Shown here piece by piece: positions 25,667-34,734 of a stretch of 64,000 nt of DNA. The first letter of the stretch is position 1. Every line of letters starts with the position of its first letter. The notes beneath the pieces were generated by a model that did not search any database, was not told where the DNA came from, and saw only the letters and a program-made list of their open reading frames with translations. This DNA comes from Pseudovibrio sp947494035 (GTDB lineage Bacteria; Pseudomonadota; Alphaproteobacteria; Rhizobiales; Stappiaceae). The DNA lies in NCBI GenBank assembly GCA_947494035.1, contig CANLTN010000015.1, forward strand, positions 1 to 64,000, written 5' to 3'. A program made the translations under genes and the position numbers.

Positions 25667-27024
25667 TGACCGTTGCGAAGGGTTTCGTTATTGCAGCGCC
25701 ATCTTCGGGATCGGGTAAGACGACGATCACTCTGGCGCTGCTGCGCGCGCTTCGCAACACCGGGCTTCGCATTGCCTCTGGTAAATCGGGCCCTGATTAC
25801 ATTGACCCTGCCTTCCACAGTGCAGCCTCCGGGCGTCCATGCCTCAACTATGATGCCTGGGCAATGTCGCTGACACAGCTCTCACTCAATGCAACAGAAC
25901 AGGAAAGCCACACTGACGTTGTCATTATCGAAGGGGCGATGGGTCTGTTTGATGGTGCAGCGGATGGGTCTGGTTCTGTTGCCGAGCTGGCGGTGCATCT
26001 GGGTTTGCCTATTATTCTGGTGGTAGATTGCAAATCTCAGGCGCAATCGGTCGCGGCGCTTGTGCATGGCTTTCTCACCTACCATCCACATTGTCATGTC
26101 ACCGGCGTCATCCTCAATCGCGTCGGGTCTGCCCGCCATGAGCGGATTTTGCGACAGGCATTAGAACCACTTGGCGTAATTGTTCTGGGCGCGTTTTACC
26201 GCTCAAAACAGCTGGAACTGCCAGAGCGGCATCTGGGGCTTGTTCAGGCCAGCGAACGGGCAGATCTGGAAGAGTTTTTGAACGCAGCCGGAGAGATTGC
26301 TGGCAAAAGTATTGATATGCCCGCGTTGATGCAGCTTGCGAAAGTGCTTGCTATTCCGGCCAGAGAAAACAAAGAGTTGACCGGCGTTGCGCACTTGCCG
26401 CCTCTTGGGCAACATATTGCCATTGCCAAGGATATCGCCTTCGCGTTTTGCTATGAACACCTTTTGAGTGACTGGCGGCGACAAGGTGTGACGCTCTCGT
26501 TCTTCTCTCCGCTCGGTGATGAGGCTCCTTCTCCCGAGGCTGATGCGGTCTTCCTGTGTGGGGGGTATCCGGAACTGCATGCCGGACGGCTCTCGCAGGC
26601 TGACAATTTCAAGCGCGGAATACGAGACGCAGCGGGTGCGGATAAGCTGATTTACGGGGAGTGTGGCGGCTACATGGTGCTTGGAGACGGGCTGATTGAT
26701 AAGAACGGACAGTCTCATGAGATGCTTGGCCTGTTGCCGATTGAAACCAGTTTTGCAAAGCGAAAGCTCAATCTTGGCTATCGCAAACTGAAGGCAACCG
26801 AGGACGCAAAACAGTCAGGTTTTCCATGGCTTACGCCTCTGGGGGCCCATGAGTTCCATTATTCGACTCTGACTGTGAAATCAGAGGTACCGTCACTGTT
26901 TGAGGCGCAGGATGCTGAGCATCATAAACTCGATCCTCTTGGGCACATCAACGGTCGTGTGATGGGATCTTATGCGCATGTGGTGGCAGAAAGAAGCGAA
27001 GAATGGTGGTCCGCTTCTTCCTGA
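25666..27024 (+). CDS. cobB: Cobyrinic / hydrogenobyrinic acid a,c-diamide synthase
   Basis: A 452-aa ATP- and glutamine-dependent amidase (CobB/CbiA) that amidates the a and c side chains of the corrin ring. The N-terminal P-loop APSSGSGKTTITLAL is followed by SGPDYIDPAFH. The C-terminal glutaminase-like domain carries LCGGYPELHAGRLS and YGECGGYMVLGDGL. It is coupled to cobA (TAATG) and converges on cobM with a 9-bp gap. Because the cluster is of the cobalt-early type, the natural substrate is probably cobyrinic acid (CbiA activity). Confidence 0.92.
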   Translation: MTVAKGFVIAAPSSGSGKTTITLALLRALRNTGLRIASGKSGPDYIDPAFHSAASGRPCLNYDAWAMSLTQLSLNATEQESHTDVVIIEGAMGLFDGAADGSGSVAELAVHLGLPIILVVDCKSQAQSVAALVHGFLTYHPHCHVTGVILNRVGSARHERILRQALEPLGVIVLGAFYRSKQLELPERHLGLVQASERADLEEFLNAAGEIAGKSIDMPALMQLAKVLAIPARENKELTGVAHLPPLGQHIAIAKDIAFAFCYEHLLSDWRRQGVTLSFFSPLGDEAPSPEADAVFLCGGYPELHAGRLSQADNFKRGIRDAAGADKLIYGECGGYMVLGDGLIDKNGQSHEMLGLLPIETSFAKRKLNLGYRKLKATEDAKQSGFPWLTPLGAHEFHYSTLTVKSEVPSLFEAQDAEHHKLDPLGHINGRVMGSYAHVVAERSEEWWSASS

Positions 27025-27033
27025 CCTGATCAT

Positions 27034-27813
27034 TTATGCTGGCGCTTTGGTCTTCTTCTTTGGCCGAAGGACGTGAACGTGATTGGCGTCGTAAAGGGCG
27101 CTGTCACGGAATTCCTTCCCTGCTTTCAGAGCAGGTCCTACAAAGATAAGAGCTGTTCTGGTGATCTTGGAAGCTTTTGCTTTTTCGCGGATATCTGCCA
27201 GAGTTCCGTGAATGAACGCTTCATCCGGCCAGCCAACGCGATAAGCGACGATGACCGGACAGTCTTCACCATAGAGCGGTGCCAGTTTCCGGTAGATTTC
27301 GCCAAGGTTTCTGACACTCAGGTGGATTGCCAGAGTGGCACCAGAGCGACCCAGCGTTTCCAGATCCTCACCTTCAGGCATACCAGAGGACTGCATGGAG
27401 GTGCGGGTAATGATGATGCTTTGCGCGATTTCCGGAATAGTGAGTTCCGTTTTCAGCGCTGCTGCTGCGGCTGCAAAGGCAGGCACACCGGGGGTGACGT
27501 CATAGTCGATGCCCAGCTCATCCAGACGGCGCATTTGCTCTGCGGTAGCACCGTAGATGGATGGATCGCCGGAATGGACACGAGCGACATCGAGCCCCTT
27601 CTCATGGGCCTTGGCGATCTCGTCGATGATCTCCTCGAGTGTCATGGACGCTGTGTCCATGACCAAGGCGTCATCAGGTGCAGCTTCCACGATGGCAGGT
27701 GGAACCAGTGAGCCCGCGTAGAGGCAGACTTTGCATGTTTCGATAAGCCGTAGTGCCCGTACTGTAATCAGCTCGGGATCACCCGGCCCTGCTCCAATGA
27801 AATGAACCGTCAT
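27034..27813 (-). CDS. cobM: Precorrin-4 / cobalt-precorrin-4 C11-methyltransferase
   Basis: A 259-aa SAM-dependent tetrapyrrole methylase (CobM/CbiF): VHFIGAGPGDPELITVRALRL at the start, SGDPSIYGATAEQM in the middle, YRVGWPDE and LIFVGPAL near the end. It methylates C11. It is the last gene of the seven-gene leftward operon that starts at 33651 and overlaps the cbiG-cobJ fusion by 4 bp. The C-terminal Lys/Arg-rich tail is not conserved. Confidence 0.93.
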   Translation of the reverse strand: MTVHFIGAGPGDPELITVRALRLIETCKVCLYAGSLVPPAIVEAAPDDALVMDTASMTLEEIIDEIAKAHEKGLDVARVHSGDPSIYGATAEQMRRLDELGIDYDVTPGVPAFAAAAAALKTELTIPEIAQSIIITRTSMQSSGMPEGEDLETLGRSGATLAIHLSVRNLGEIYRKLAPLYGEDCPVIVAYRVGWPDEAFIHGTLADIREKAKASKITRTALIFVGPALKAGKEFRDSALYDANHVHVLRPKKKTKAPA

Positions 27814-29663
27814 ACTGCTGTCTCCGTTTCTTTCTCTGGTGCATCGATCCTTTTTGCGTAGCCGCGCGGTGTGTACACAAAGTGCAAGGACTGGCCATTG
27901 CCGCCCAGTCGGCTTTGGCTGCAGCCCACAATCACCGTGGTCAGCATGTCGACATCATCGACTTTCAGATCCTTGAGTGTGGTTGTGGTGATAACCTCGT
28001 TATCGCGCCCGATGTTTGAGCCGAGGATAACAGGGGTCTCTTCCGGACGGTGCTCCAGTAGTTTCTCACGCGCCCATGCCAGTTGGGTGCGGCGGCGCTT
28101 GGAAACCGGGTTGTAGAAGCCAATTACAAAGTCACCAATTGCTGCACCTTCCAAACGCTGCTGGATCGTCTCCCACGGGGTGAGAAGGTCAGACAGGGAG
28201 ATTGCGCAGAAGTCGTGGCCCAGTGGTGCGCCGATGCGGTTGCTGAGAGCAATCATGGCAGAGATTCCAGGGGCAGAAGCTACTTCAACACGGCGGGCTG
28301 CGTCGCTAACGCCGCCGTTGTCCTGTGCGCGGTCAAGCAGTTCAAAAACCAGAGCACCCATGGCGTAGACGCCAGAGTCTCCTGAGCAAACGAGCGCTAC
28401 TTTGTGGCCCTGCCCTGCCCTTTCGAGCGCAAAGCGGACGCGCTCTTCTTCTGCACCCAGCGGGAAGGCGTGACGTTGTTTGCCTCTGATGAGTGAAGAA
28501 ACCAGATCGAGATAGAGGCCATAACCGACTACCTCATCGGCTTCAGCCAGCCAGCTGGAGGCTTCTGGTGTGCGCCATGCGTCTTGCCCCGGTCCAATGC
28601 CGATTACATGCAAGCGGCCTCTGGCACGGCCTATATTGCCGTGATTGACCGGCGCTGAGGCTTTTGCGATGGCAACCGTGGCGTTTGCGGTTTTCTGTTT
28701 TGGCAGGACCAGCTCACCAGCTGCACCCACACCTGCCAATGCGGAACCTTCGCTCACGCCATAACAGCCAACTTCTGCAAAAACGACGTCAGATGGGGTT
28801 TGCAGGCGCTCTTTGTGTTCGTTCAGCTCATCGGCGGTGAAAAGGCGGAAAGGTTTGTTGTGGCGGGCAGCAAGTTTGTTCATTGCCACTTCGTCGGCCT
28901 TCAGGTCGATGCTGGCAAAAGCGGCTACTGCGCCGATTGAGATGTTTGCCTGCTCCAGACTTTGTTGCAGAAGGTCATCCAGCTCCTCAAGGGAGCAGCC
29001 CCGTGAACATCCAAGGCCGACCACGTGGGTTTGCGGGTGAAACACAAGCTTGCCAGAGTGTCCGTCATAGGGCTGTTCTGTTGCAACGATATGCAAGTCC
29101 GCCTCATCAGCAAACGGCAGGCTTGCGGCTTTCAACCAGTCAGCTTGACCGGTGAGCTTTACGGACCCTCCTGCCAGCATATCGGCCATCACAGACTTGG
29201 CGTCTGACGGATTGGCGAGCGTCCAGCCCTCTGGCGGGTCATCCAACGCGACGCCAAAAGCAGTGTCGCCGGCGGTCGTGATTGCCGCATGGCCTTGCAG
29301 GGTCTCAGCGATTTTCTGCGCCAGGGCGTTTGCACCGCGATGGCCACCGAGCAAGGGAACAACGCTGGAACCATCTTCAGAAACCGCGATCACTGGCGGC
29401 TCATTGCGCTTTTCGCCCAAGACGGGTGCAAGCGCGCGAATGAGAATTCCGGCAGCACAGATGCCGATGATCGGGGTTCCGGATTGGAACAGAGAGCGAA
29501 GGTGCTCCACTGGCTCAGAGAAAGAAAGGTTATAGTCGACATTCGGCTTTGAGCCGGGTCGTGCAAAGCCATGGATCAGGCTTTCATCCAGTACTGTTGC
29601 GAGCTTTTGGGCTGTCTTCAAAGCGACCGGGCTGATCACAACGATTGCGGGTGCAACGTCCAT
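27810..29663 (-). CDS. cobJ: Bifunctional CbiG-CobJ/CbiH fusion (lactone opening and C17 methylation)
   Basis: A 617-aa fusion. Residues 1 to about 335 are CbiG: ICAAGILIRALAP, VPLLGGHRGANALA and VVGLGCSRGCSLEELDDLL. CbiG opens the delta-lactone of cobalt-precorrin-5A in the oxygen-independent path. Residues from about 350 form the C17-methyltransferase: LHVIGIGPGQDAWRTPEA, CSGDSGVYAMG, APGISAMIALSNRIGAPLGHDFC and GFYNPVSKRR. The two activities flank C11 methylation by CobM, encoded next. It overlaps cobI by 23 bp and cobM by 4 bp. Confidence 0.93.
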   Translation of the reverse strand: MDVAPAIVVISPVALKTAQKLATVLDESLIHGFARPGSKPNVDYNLSFSEPVEHLRSLFQSGTPIIGICAAGILIRALAPVLGEKRNEPPVIAVSEDGSSVVPLLGGHRGANALAQKIAETLQGHAAITTAGDTAFGVALDDPPEGWTLANPSDAKSVMADMLAGGSVKLTGQADWLKAASLPFADEADLHIVATEQPYDGHSGKLVFHPQTHVVGLGCSRGCSLEELDDLLQQSLEQANISIGAVAAFASIDLKADEVAMNKLAARHNKPFRLFTADELNEHKERLQTPSDVVFAEVGCYGVSEGSALAGVGAAGELVLPKQKTANATVAIAKASAPVNHGNIGRARGRLHVIGIGPGQDAWRTPEASSWLAEADEVVGYGLYLDLVSSLIRGKQRHAFPLGAEEERVRFALERAGQGHKVALVCSGDSGVYAMGALVFELLDRAQDNGGVSDAARRVEVASAPGISAMIALSNRIGAPLGHDFCAISLSDLLTPWETIQQRLEGAAIGDFVIGFYNPVSKRRRTQLAWAREKLLEHRPEETPVILGSNIGRDNEVITTTTLKDLKVDDVDMLTTVIVGCSQSRLGGNGQSLHFVYTPRGYAKRIDAPEKETETAV

Positions 29664-30358
29664 GCCTCATCTCCCTTATATACGATTATCATTGAAAAGT
29701 AGGGTGCCGTTTCATTTGGATAGTCAACCAGCGGGGTCACCACCATTTCCGGCAGGGTCGCGCGTTCGACATACCCAGCAGCACCGAGTAATCCGAGTTT
29801 TTCCAGCAGGGCTTTCACGCGGGGCAGATGGCGCCCCACCTTCATGATGACAAAGGCATCAGACTGCTCGATCCGGTGTTGAAGCTGCTCACCCTCCAGC
29901 GGACCGGGGATGATCGTCAGCACGTCATTGCGCGCTGCCAACGGTCTGCCCAGAGCAGCGGCGCAGGCGTTGATGGAGGAGACGCCCGGGACAATCTCGC
30001 AGTTAAAGTCACCGCGCAGACGCTCATAGAGGTACATGAACGAGCCGTAGAGAAACGGATCGCCCTCACACAGAACGACGACATGCTCTCCGGCTTGCAG
30101 CTTCTTCGAGATTGTCTCTGCTGCCTGATCATAGATTTCCTTTGCCGGGAAGCGCTCGACTTTCATTGGCATTTCAATGGGAATTTCTGTTGTTCCCTCT
30201 TGAATGTACTGCGAGGCGATTTGCCGGGCGAAACTGGGCACACCTACCGCTGCGGGGTAGGCTATTGTTTTGGCGGAACAAATGAGCCGATGCGCCTTTA
30301 ACGTCAAAAGCTCAGGGTCGCCCGGTCCAAGACCAACGCCATAAAGCGTGCCTGTCAT
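29636..30358 (-). CDS. cobI: Precorrin-2 / cobalt-factor II C20-methyltransferase
   Basis: A 240-aa SAM-dependent methylase (CobI/CbiL): TLYGVGLGPGDPELLTLKA, CEGDPFLYGSFMYLYERL and PGVSSINACAAALGRPLA. The start is ATG 30358, whose ATGA overlaps the cobL stop; the longer frame adds 15 unconserved residues. It adds the C20 methyl group, the first ring methylation after cobalt insertion. It is coupled to its neighbours on both sides. Confidence 0.93.
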   Translation of the reverse strand: MTGTLYGVGLGPGDPELLTLKAHRLICSAKTIAYPAAVGVPSFARQIASQYIQEGTTEIPIEMPMKVERFPAKEIYDQAAETISKKLQAGEHVVVLCEGDPFLYGSFMYLYERLRGDFNCEIVPGVSSINACAAALGRPLAARNDVLTIIPGPLEGEQLQHRIEQSDAFVIMKVGRHLPRVKALLEKLGLLGAAGYVERATLPEMVVTPLVDYPNETAPYFSMIIVYKGDEAWTLHPQSL

Positions 30359-31581
30359 GATTTTACCAAGCTCCATTGTGTTACCGGCATCATTGGACGC
30401 CACCCCGTGAGACCTCCGATTGGGTCTGCTCTGGAGATTGCGAGGCGGCTTAGCTCACCACCGTATTTCTTCCAGGCTTGTGCCAGCACCTGTTCTCCTT
30501 CCAGCGTTACCGCGTTGGCAACCAGACGGCCTCCTGATGGCAGGGCCTCAAAGCAGGTTTTGATTATCTCTGCGGACGTGAGGCCACCACCAACAAAGAT
30601 CGCATCGGGTTGGGGCAAGTCATTGAGTGCTTCAGGTGCTTTGCCTTCAACCAGTTGAAGCTGCGGCGTGCCAAGAGCCGCTGCATTGCCACGGATGAAC
30701 ACGTGCCGCTTTTCCAAGGGTTCAATGGCGATTGCCTTGGTGTTCATGGCGGCTCGCAGCCACTCGATACCAATGGAACCACTGCCTGCACCGATGTCCC
30801 AGAGAAGCTGTCCAGGAATAGGGGCAAGTTTGGCGAGCGTAACTGCGCGCACTTCCTGCTTGGTCATCTTGCCATCATGGCGGAACGCAGAATCCGGCAG
30901 GCCGGGTGTGCGGGACAAGACTGGCGTATTCGGGATCGGTTTGGCTTCAATTGCGACGGTGTTCAGCTCAGCTGCCTCACCGGTAAACTCTTCGGCTTCG
31001 CAGACTGTCGCTTTCTCTTGTGGGCCACCTAGATGTTCCAGCACGGTCAATGGGCTTGCACCGTATCCTTCATCCGCGAGAAGGTCTGCGATTTCGCCGG
31101 GTGCAGCACCGTTTGAGGTGAGAGCGATGATGCGAGCTCCGGGGTAGAGGAAACCGCGCAAGGTATCCAGCGGGCGACCATGCAGGCTGATTGTTTCAAC
31201 ATGCTGCAACGGCCAGCCCAAACGGCTTGCGGCTAAAGAGAACGCCGAGAGGTGGGGTATGACCTCAATCTCCTCGGCGCTGAACTGGCGGTGGAGCGTT
31301 GCGCCTATGCCAAACCATTGTGGGTCACCTGTGGCCAGCACAACGGTGTTCTGGCCGCGGTTTGATGCCAGCTCTTCAATGCCTTTTGAAAACGGAGAAG
31401 GCCATGCTTTCAGTTCGCAGTTGATACTGACCGAGCTACCCTGCAGAAGCTCCATATGTCGGGCTCCGCCGTAAATCAGCGAAGCAGCTTGCAGGGTCGT
31501 TCTCGCAGTTTCAGACAAGCCGCTCCAGCCATCTTCACCAATGCCAATGATGGTGAGCCATGGTGCTGTTTGACTGCTCAT
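30355..31581 (-). CDS. cobL: Precorrin-6Y C5,15-methyltransferase (CbiE-CbiT fusion)
   Basis: A 408-aa bifunctional enzyme. The N-terminal CbiE-like half (LTIIGIGEDGWSGLSETA, ATGDPQWFGIGATL) methylates C5. The C-terminal CbiT half, from about residue 235 (MTKQEVRAVTLAKLAP, LLWDIGAGSGSIGIEWLR), methylates C15 and decarboxylates the C12 acetate. The start is ATG 31581, overlapping the cobH stop by 4 bp; five upstream codons in the open frame are unlikely. The fused form is CobL-like, although this cluster is otherwise of the anaerobic type. Confidence 0.93.
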   Translation of the reverse strand: MSSQTAPWLTIIGIGEDGWSGLSETARTTLQAASLIYGGARHMELLQGSSVSINCELKAWPSPFSKGIEELASNRGQNTVVLATGDPQWFGIGATLHRQFSAEEIEVIPHLSAFSLAASRLGWPLQHVETISLHGRPLDTLRGFLYPGARIIALTSNGAAPGEIADLLADEGYGASPLTVLEHLGGPQEKATVCEAEEFTGEAAELNTVAIEAKPIPNTPVLSRTPGLPDSAFRHDGKMTKQEVRAVTLAKLAPIPGQLLWDIGAGSGSIGIEWLRAAMNTKAIAIEPLEKRHVFIRGNAAALGTPQLQLVEGKAPEALNDLPQPDAIFVGGGLTSAEIIKTCFEALPSGGRLVANAVTLEGEQVLAQAWKKYGGELSRLAISRADPIGGLTGWRPMMPVTQWSLVKS

Positions 31582-32264
31582 TTGGCTTCCTCCCACACCT
31601 TCTCTTCCGGCAGACCTGCGGCCATGGCGTTGACTGCGGCAGCTGCGATTGCAGAGCCGCCTCTGCGCCCCAGAAGTGTTAGAAACGGAATACCCAGCGA
31701 ACTTTCTGCCAGCGCCTGCTTGGATTCAGCTGCACCGACGAAGCCAACGGGGAAACCAAGGATGACGGCAGGCTTGGGTGCTCCGTTTGCCACCATCTCC
31801 AGAAGGTGAAACAGCGCGGTTGGTGCATTGCCAATAGCGACCACGGCACCGTCCAGATGTGGCTTCCAGAGTTCAACGGCTGCAGCAGATCTGGTTGTGC
31901 CAAGTTGCTTTGCAAGCTCGGGCACTTCTGGCTGGTTTAACGTGCAGATAACCTGATTATCCGCAGGCAGGTATTTGCGGATGATGCCGTGGGCAACCAT
32001 CTCCACATCGGTGAGGACCGGCGCACCGCTGCGCAGAGCTGAGCCTGCTTTTGCAACAGCATCTGCCGAAAACGCCAAGTCCTGCGGAATGTCGGTCATC
32101 CCACAGGAATGGATCAGGCGAATTGCAACGGGCCGCAGGGTCTCCGGCAGGCTCTCCAGATCAGCCTCGCTCCGTACGATCGAAAAGGACTGCCGATAGA
32201 TTTCGGCAGGGTCCTTAATGTACTCGTAAGGTGCCAGAACCTCTTCATTCATGTTCCGACCCAT
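31578..32264 (-). CDS. cobH: Precorrin-8X / cobalt-precorrin-8 methylmutase
   Basis: A 228-aa isomerase (CobH/CbiC) that moves the C11 methyl group to C12, giving (cobalt-)hydrogenobyrinic acid. The catalytic His52 lies in RLIHSCGMTDIP. VLTDVEMVAHGI, IGNAPTALFHLLEM and ILGFPVGFVGAAESK are family motifs. Two ATGs (32264 and 32252) are possible starts; the second begins MNEEVLAPYEYIKDPAEIY, close to the usual family length. The gene starts 2 bp after the cbiX stop. Confidence 0.93.
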   Translation of the reverse strand: MGRNMNEEVLAPYEYIKDPAEIYRQSFSIVRSEADLESLPETLRPVAIRLIHSCGMTDIPQDLAFSADAVAKAGSALRSGAPVLTDVEMVAHGIIRKYLPADNQVICTLNQPEVPELAKQLGTTRSAAAVELWKPHLDGAVVAIGNAPTALFHLLEMVANGAPKPAVILGFPVGFVGAAESKQALAESSLGIPFLTLLGRRGGSAIAAAAVNAMAAGLPEEKVWEEAK

Positions 32265-32266
32265 TC

Positions 32267-33388
32267 TCAGGCACTATCCTTCAGCATGGACTTGGGTCCA
32301 AGCGGGTGGTCTGCATGCGGATACGGGTGATGATGGTGATCATGCCCGTGGTCATCGCCATGATGATGGTGATGTCCGTGTCCATGACTGTGGTCGTGTG
32401 AGTGACCATGTGAGTGACCATGTGAGTGATCGTGGGCGTCGGCCCCTTTGCTGTCGCACTCACCTGTACAGGTTACATCACACAGTTTGCACTCGGCCTC
32501 GTCGCCCAAGCCTTCCACGTGGTGGTGGTGACTTTCCTGTGGCAGGCCGATTTCGGCTTCAAACCCAAGAACCTGCTCTCTGTACTTGCAGAGCTGGCAG
32601 TTCATGTTGTTTGACCCTTCAAGGATCTCTGTGACACGCTCTATCATGGTGTCGATGACCTTTGGATGGTCATTGAGATAGCCAGCTTTGATGAACTCCA
32701 CATCCGGATGGCGCGCGGCAACTTCATCGGTGAAGTTGTAGATGCGCTGGACCAAAACGCCGGTGAACAGGAAGTACGGGAAGACGATGATCCGCTTGTA
32801 TCCGAGCTTGACCGCATGCTCCAAACCCGGTTCCACGAGCGGGAACGTCACGCCGGAATAGCAGGTCTCCGCCCAGCCAAAGCCAAAGCCTTCCCAAAGC
32901 ATACGGGTGATTTTCGCAACGTTGGAGTTAGCATCCGGATCTGACGCACCACGGCCCACGACCATGAGCAGGGTTTCTTCCGGTTTGACATCACCGCCAG
33001 CAGCGTCGATGGCTTCCTGAATGCGCGCACCTGCGGCTTGCACCATGCGGGTATCAACGGCAAGTTCGCGGCCATACTCGATAGACACTTCTGGGTGCTT
33101 GACCTGATAGGTGTTCAGCACGGACGGAATATCGTTCTTCGCGTGGCCGGCTGCGAACAGCATACCCGGTACCGCAAGAATACGTGTGCAGCCTTGCTCG
33201 CGCAGGTTATCCAGACCGGAGTGGATGACCGGATTTGCGAACTCAAGGTAGCCGTAGTCCACGGGCAGATCCGGGAACCTTTCACGAATGCCTTCTGCAA
33301 GGCGGGCAAATTCGCCAACTGCACCTTTGTTTCGGCTGCCGTGACCACAGATCATGACGCCGAGTTTTTCTTCTGTTTTTTTTGTCAT
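32267..33388 (-). CDS. cbiX: Long-form sirohydrochlorin cobaltochelatase with metal-binding C-terminus
   Basis: Inserts cobalt into sirohydrochlorin, the committed step of the early-cobalt route. 373 aa with two chelatase-like halves. The first has the catalytic-His motif MICGHGSRNKG; in the second, GRGASDP replaces it. The C-terminal extension begins with MNCQLCKYREQ, matching the MxCxxC iron-sulfur motif known from the Bacillus CbiX long form, then HHHHVEG and a second Cys cluster, ECKLCDVTCTGEC. A strongly His-rich tail of H-S-H-G/H-D-H units follows, probably for cobalt handling. Its ATG overlaps the stop of the small upstream membrane-protein gene by 1 bp. Confidence 0.93.
   Translation of the reverse strand: MTKKTEEKLGVMICGHGSRNKGAVGEFARLAEGIRERFPDLPVDYGYLEFANPVIHSGLDNLREQGCTRILAVPGMLFAAGHAKNDIPSVLNTYQVKHPEVSIEYGRELAVDTRMVQAAGARIQEAIDAAGGDVKPEETLLMVVGRGASDPDANSNVAKITRMLWEGFGFGWAETCYSGVTFPLVEPGLEHAVKLGYKRIIVFPYFLFTGVLVQRIYNFTDEVAARHPDVEFIKAGYLNDHPKVIDTMIERVTEILEGSNNMNCQLCKYREQVLGFEAEIGLPQESHHHHVEGLGDEAECKLCDVTCTGECDSKGADAHDHSHGHSHGHSHDHSHGHGHHHHHGDDHGHDHHHHPYPHADHPLGPKSMLKDSA
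32399..32434. repeat. Three 12-bp tandem repeats inside cbiX
   Basis: The unit TGAGTGACCATG occurs twice perfectly, then a third time with three changes. It encodes successive H-S-H-G/D units of the His-rich tail of CbiX. Such units can vary in number by slippage. Confidence 0.8.
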
Positions 33389-33651
33389 TATGCTGGCTCT
33401 GCTTCTGCGTTTCCTGAGGCCGGAGTACCATCACTCGCGGCGTTTTCCGGTGTGCTCTCGTCAGCAGTTTCGGATCGTTTTCTTGCTTTCGCGGCCAGGC
33501 CAGCGATAACCGCAGCGCCGGCGATGGCTGCTACGCCAATCCAGTGGCTGTGGCCAGCCAGCTCACCCAGATGACCGGCATGAGCAAAGGCAGCGGACGA
33601 GGAAAGACCCATCACGCCTGCCAGAAGTACGGGCTTCAAAAAATAAGACAT
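33388..33651 (-). CDS. Small His-containing membrane protein next to cbiX (DUF6732-like)
   Basis: An 87-aa protein with an N-terminal signal/anchor (LLAGVMGLSSSAAFAHAGHL), a His-bearing segment (HAGHLGELAGHSHWIG), one further hydrophobic helix (VAAIAGAAVIAGLAA) and an acidic, low-complexity tail. I recall similar small proteins (DUF6732) in alphaproteobacteria. It is the first gene of the corrin operon and is translationally coupled to cbiX, so a role in cobalt delivery at the membrane is plausible. That role is not demonstrated. Confidence 0.7.
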   Translation of the reverse strand: MSYFLKPVLLAGVMGLSSSAAFAHAGHLGELAGHSHWIGVAAIAGAAVIAGLAAKARKRSETADESTPENAASDGTPASGNAEAEPA

Positions 33652-34081
33652 ATTCTATCTCCAACATGCAGCCATGCCCCTTGCCAAGGACAAAGGAGGG
33701 ACATTCGCTGTCATTTAAGGAGACGTCGCAAAGACAATAGATTGACCGACGAAACAGAACATCAGCCGCACACCAAAGGCACGCAGCTTTACACATTATT
33801 TCGCCAGACAGCTTCGATTCTGGTCCCCGATGTGGGTCAACCGCCCCCGAAATCCATTTCAGTCCGTCACGGGACGCCGTCCATAGTTTTACGGTTTGCA
33901 AGCTAGATGGCACCTATGGAGATAGCAAGACGATAATTTGCGCAAATGGTCGATACCAGAGGTTTTCTTAGGTGAAAAAAGGGAGAGTTTGATCGAAATG
34001 TTTGACTTAGGCGTGCATCTGTCATTGCTATTGTAGTTGGGCCTCAGCCTGTATCAGAGGTCATTTTGTGGAGAATGCGTT
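33652..34081. other. Divergent intergenic region upstream of the corrin operon
   Basis: About 430 bp lie between the leftward seven-gene corrin operon and the rightward ACT-domain gene. It should hold the operon promoter. I looked on the minus strand for a cobalamin riboswitch (B12 box and its flanking helices) and did not recognise one. Short open frames here are not convincing. Confidence 0.5.
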
Positions 34082-34615
34082 ATGAAAAAAGAGCTTGTGC
34101 TCACCGTCGTTGCCGATGACCGTCCGGGTCTGGTTGGCGATATCTCCAAGGTTGTTGCTGATCACAAAGCAAACTGGATAGATAGTTCTCTCTCGCGTCT
34201 GGGTGGCCAGTTCGCGGGGATTGTTCGTGTGCACGTTGAAACAACACGCGCCGAAGACCTTTCGACAGCTCTCACCAAACTCGATTCCATCGGGCTGACC
34301 ATTGGCATTCATGAACTCGACACAGGTGAGGCTCCTGCAGGGGCGCTTGCGCTTCTTCATATTCTTGGACAAGACCAGCCGGGTATGATCTCGCGCGTCT
34401 CCAGCGTGCTGGCTGATCTTCATGTGAGCATTGAGACACTGGAATCACTGGTTGAACCGGGTTCCATGAGCGGTGATCTGATGTTCCGCGCCAATGCCCG
34501 TATTGTTATTCCGCCGCATATGTCACCGGCGGACGTCTCTGAGGCTCTGGAAGCGATTGCTACGGACCTGATGATTGATGTTGAACTGAATGAGGCAGCA
34601 ATCGTTGAAGACTGA
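34082..34615 (+). CDS. Double ACT-domain protein (GcvR family)
   Basis: A 177-aa protein made of two ACT domains. The first begins KELVLTVVADDRPGLVGDIS, the second LALLHILGQDQPGMISRVSSVL. ACT domains bind amino acids, and GcvR, the best-known member, controls the glycine cleavage system by binding the activator GcvA. No gcv gene is nearby. ATG 34082 is used because the family N-terminus starts there; the longer frame adds 15 unrelated residues. It is cytoplasmic and probably monocistronic. Confidence 0.82.
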   Translation: MKKELVLTVVADDRPGLVGDISKVVADHKANWIDSSLSRLGGQFAGIVRVHVETTRAEDLSTALTKLDSIGLTIGIHELDTGEAPAGALALLHILGQDQPGMISRVSSVLADLHVSIETLESLVEPGSMSGDLMFRANARIVIPPHMSPADVSEALEAIATDLMIDVELNEAAIVED

Positions 34616-34734
34616 TCTCATTGGCGCATCACGTTGTGCTCAGATCTATCCCGGGTATTTCTGTATTTTCCCTCGATCCCTCTGGGGATCTGAGTTAGGT
34701 ATGACTGTTTGATACAATTCCTAGGGAAGACCTG

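Noticed and set aside
32399..32434. Tandem repeats considered as a CRISPR or regulatory array
   Set aside because: The units are contiguous, in frame within cbiX and encode its His-rich tail.
33652..34081. Possible cobalamin riboswitch before the corrin operon
   Set aside because: No B12 box or matching helices found by eye on the minus strand; a covariance-model scan would be decisive.
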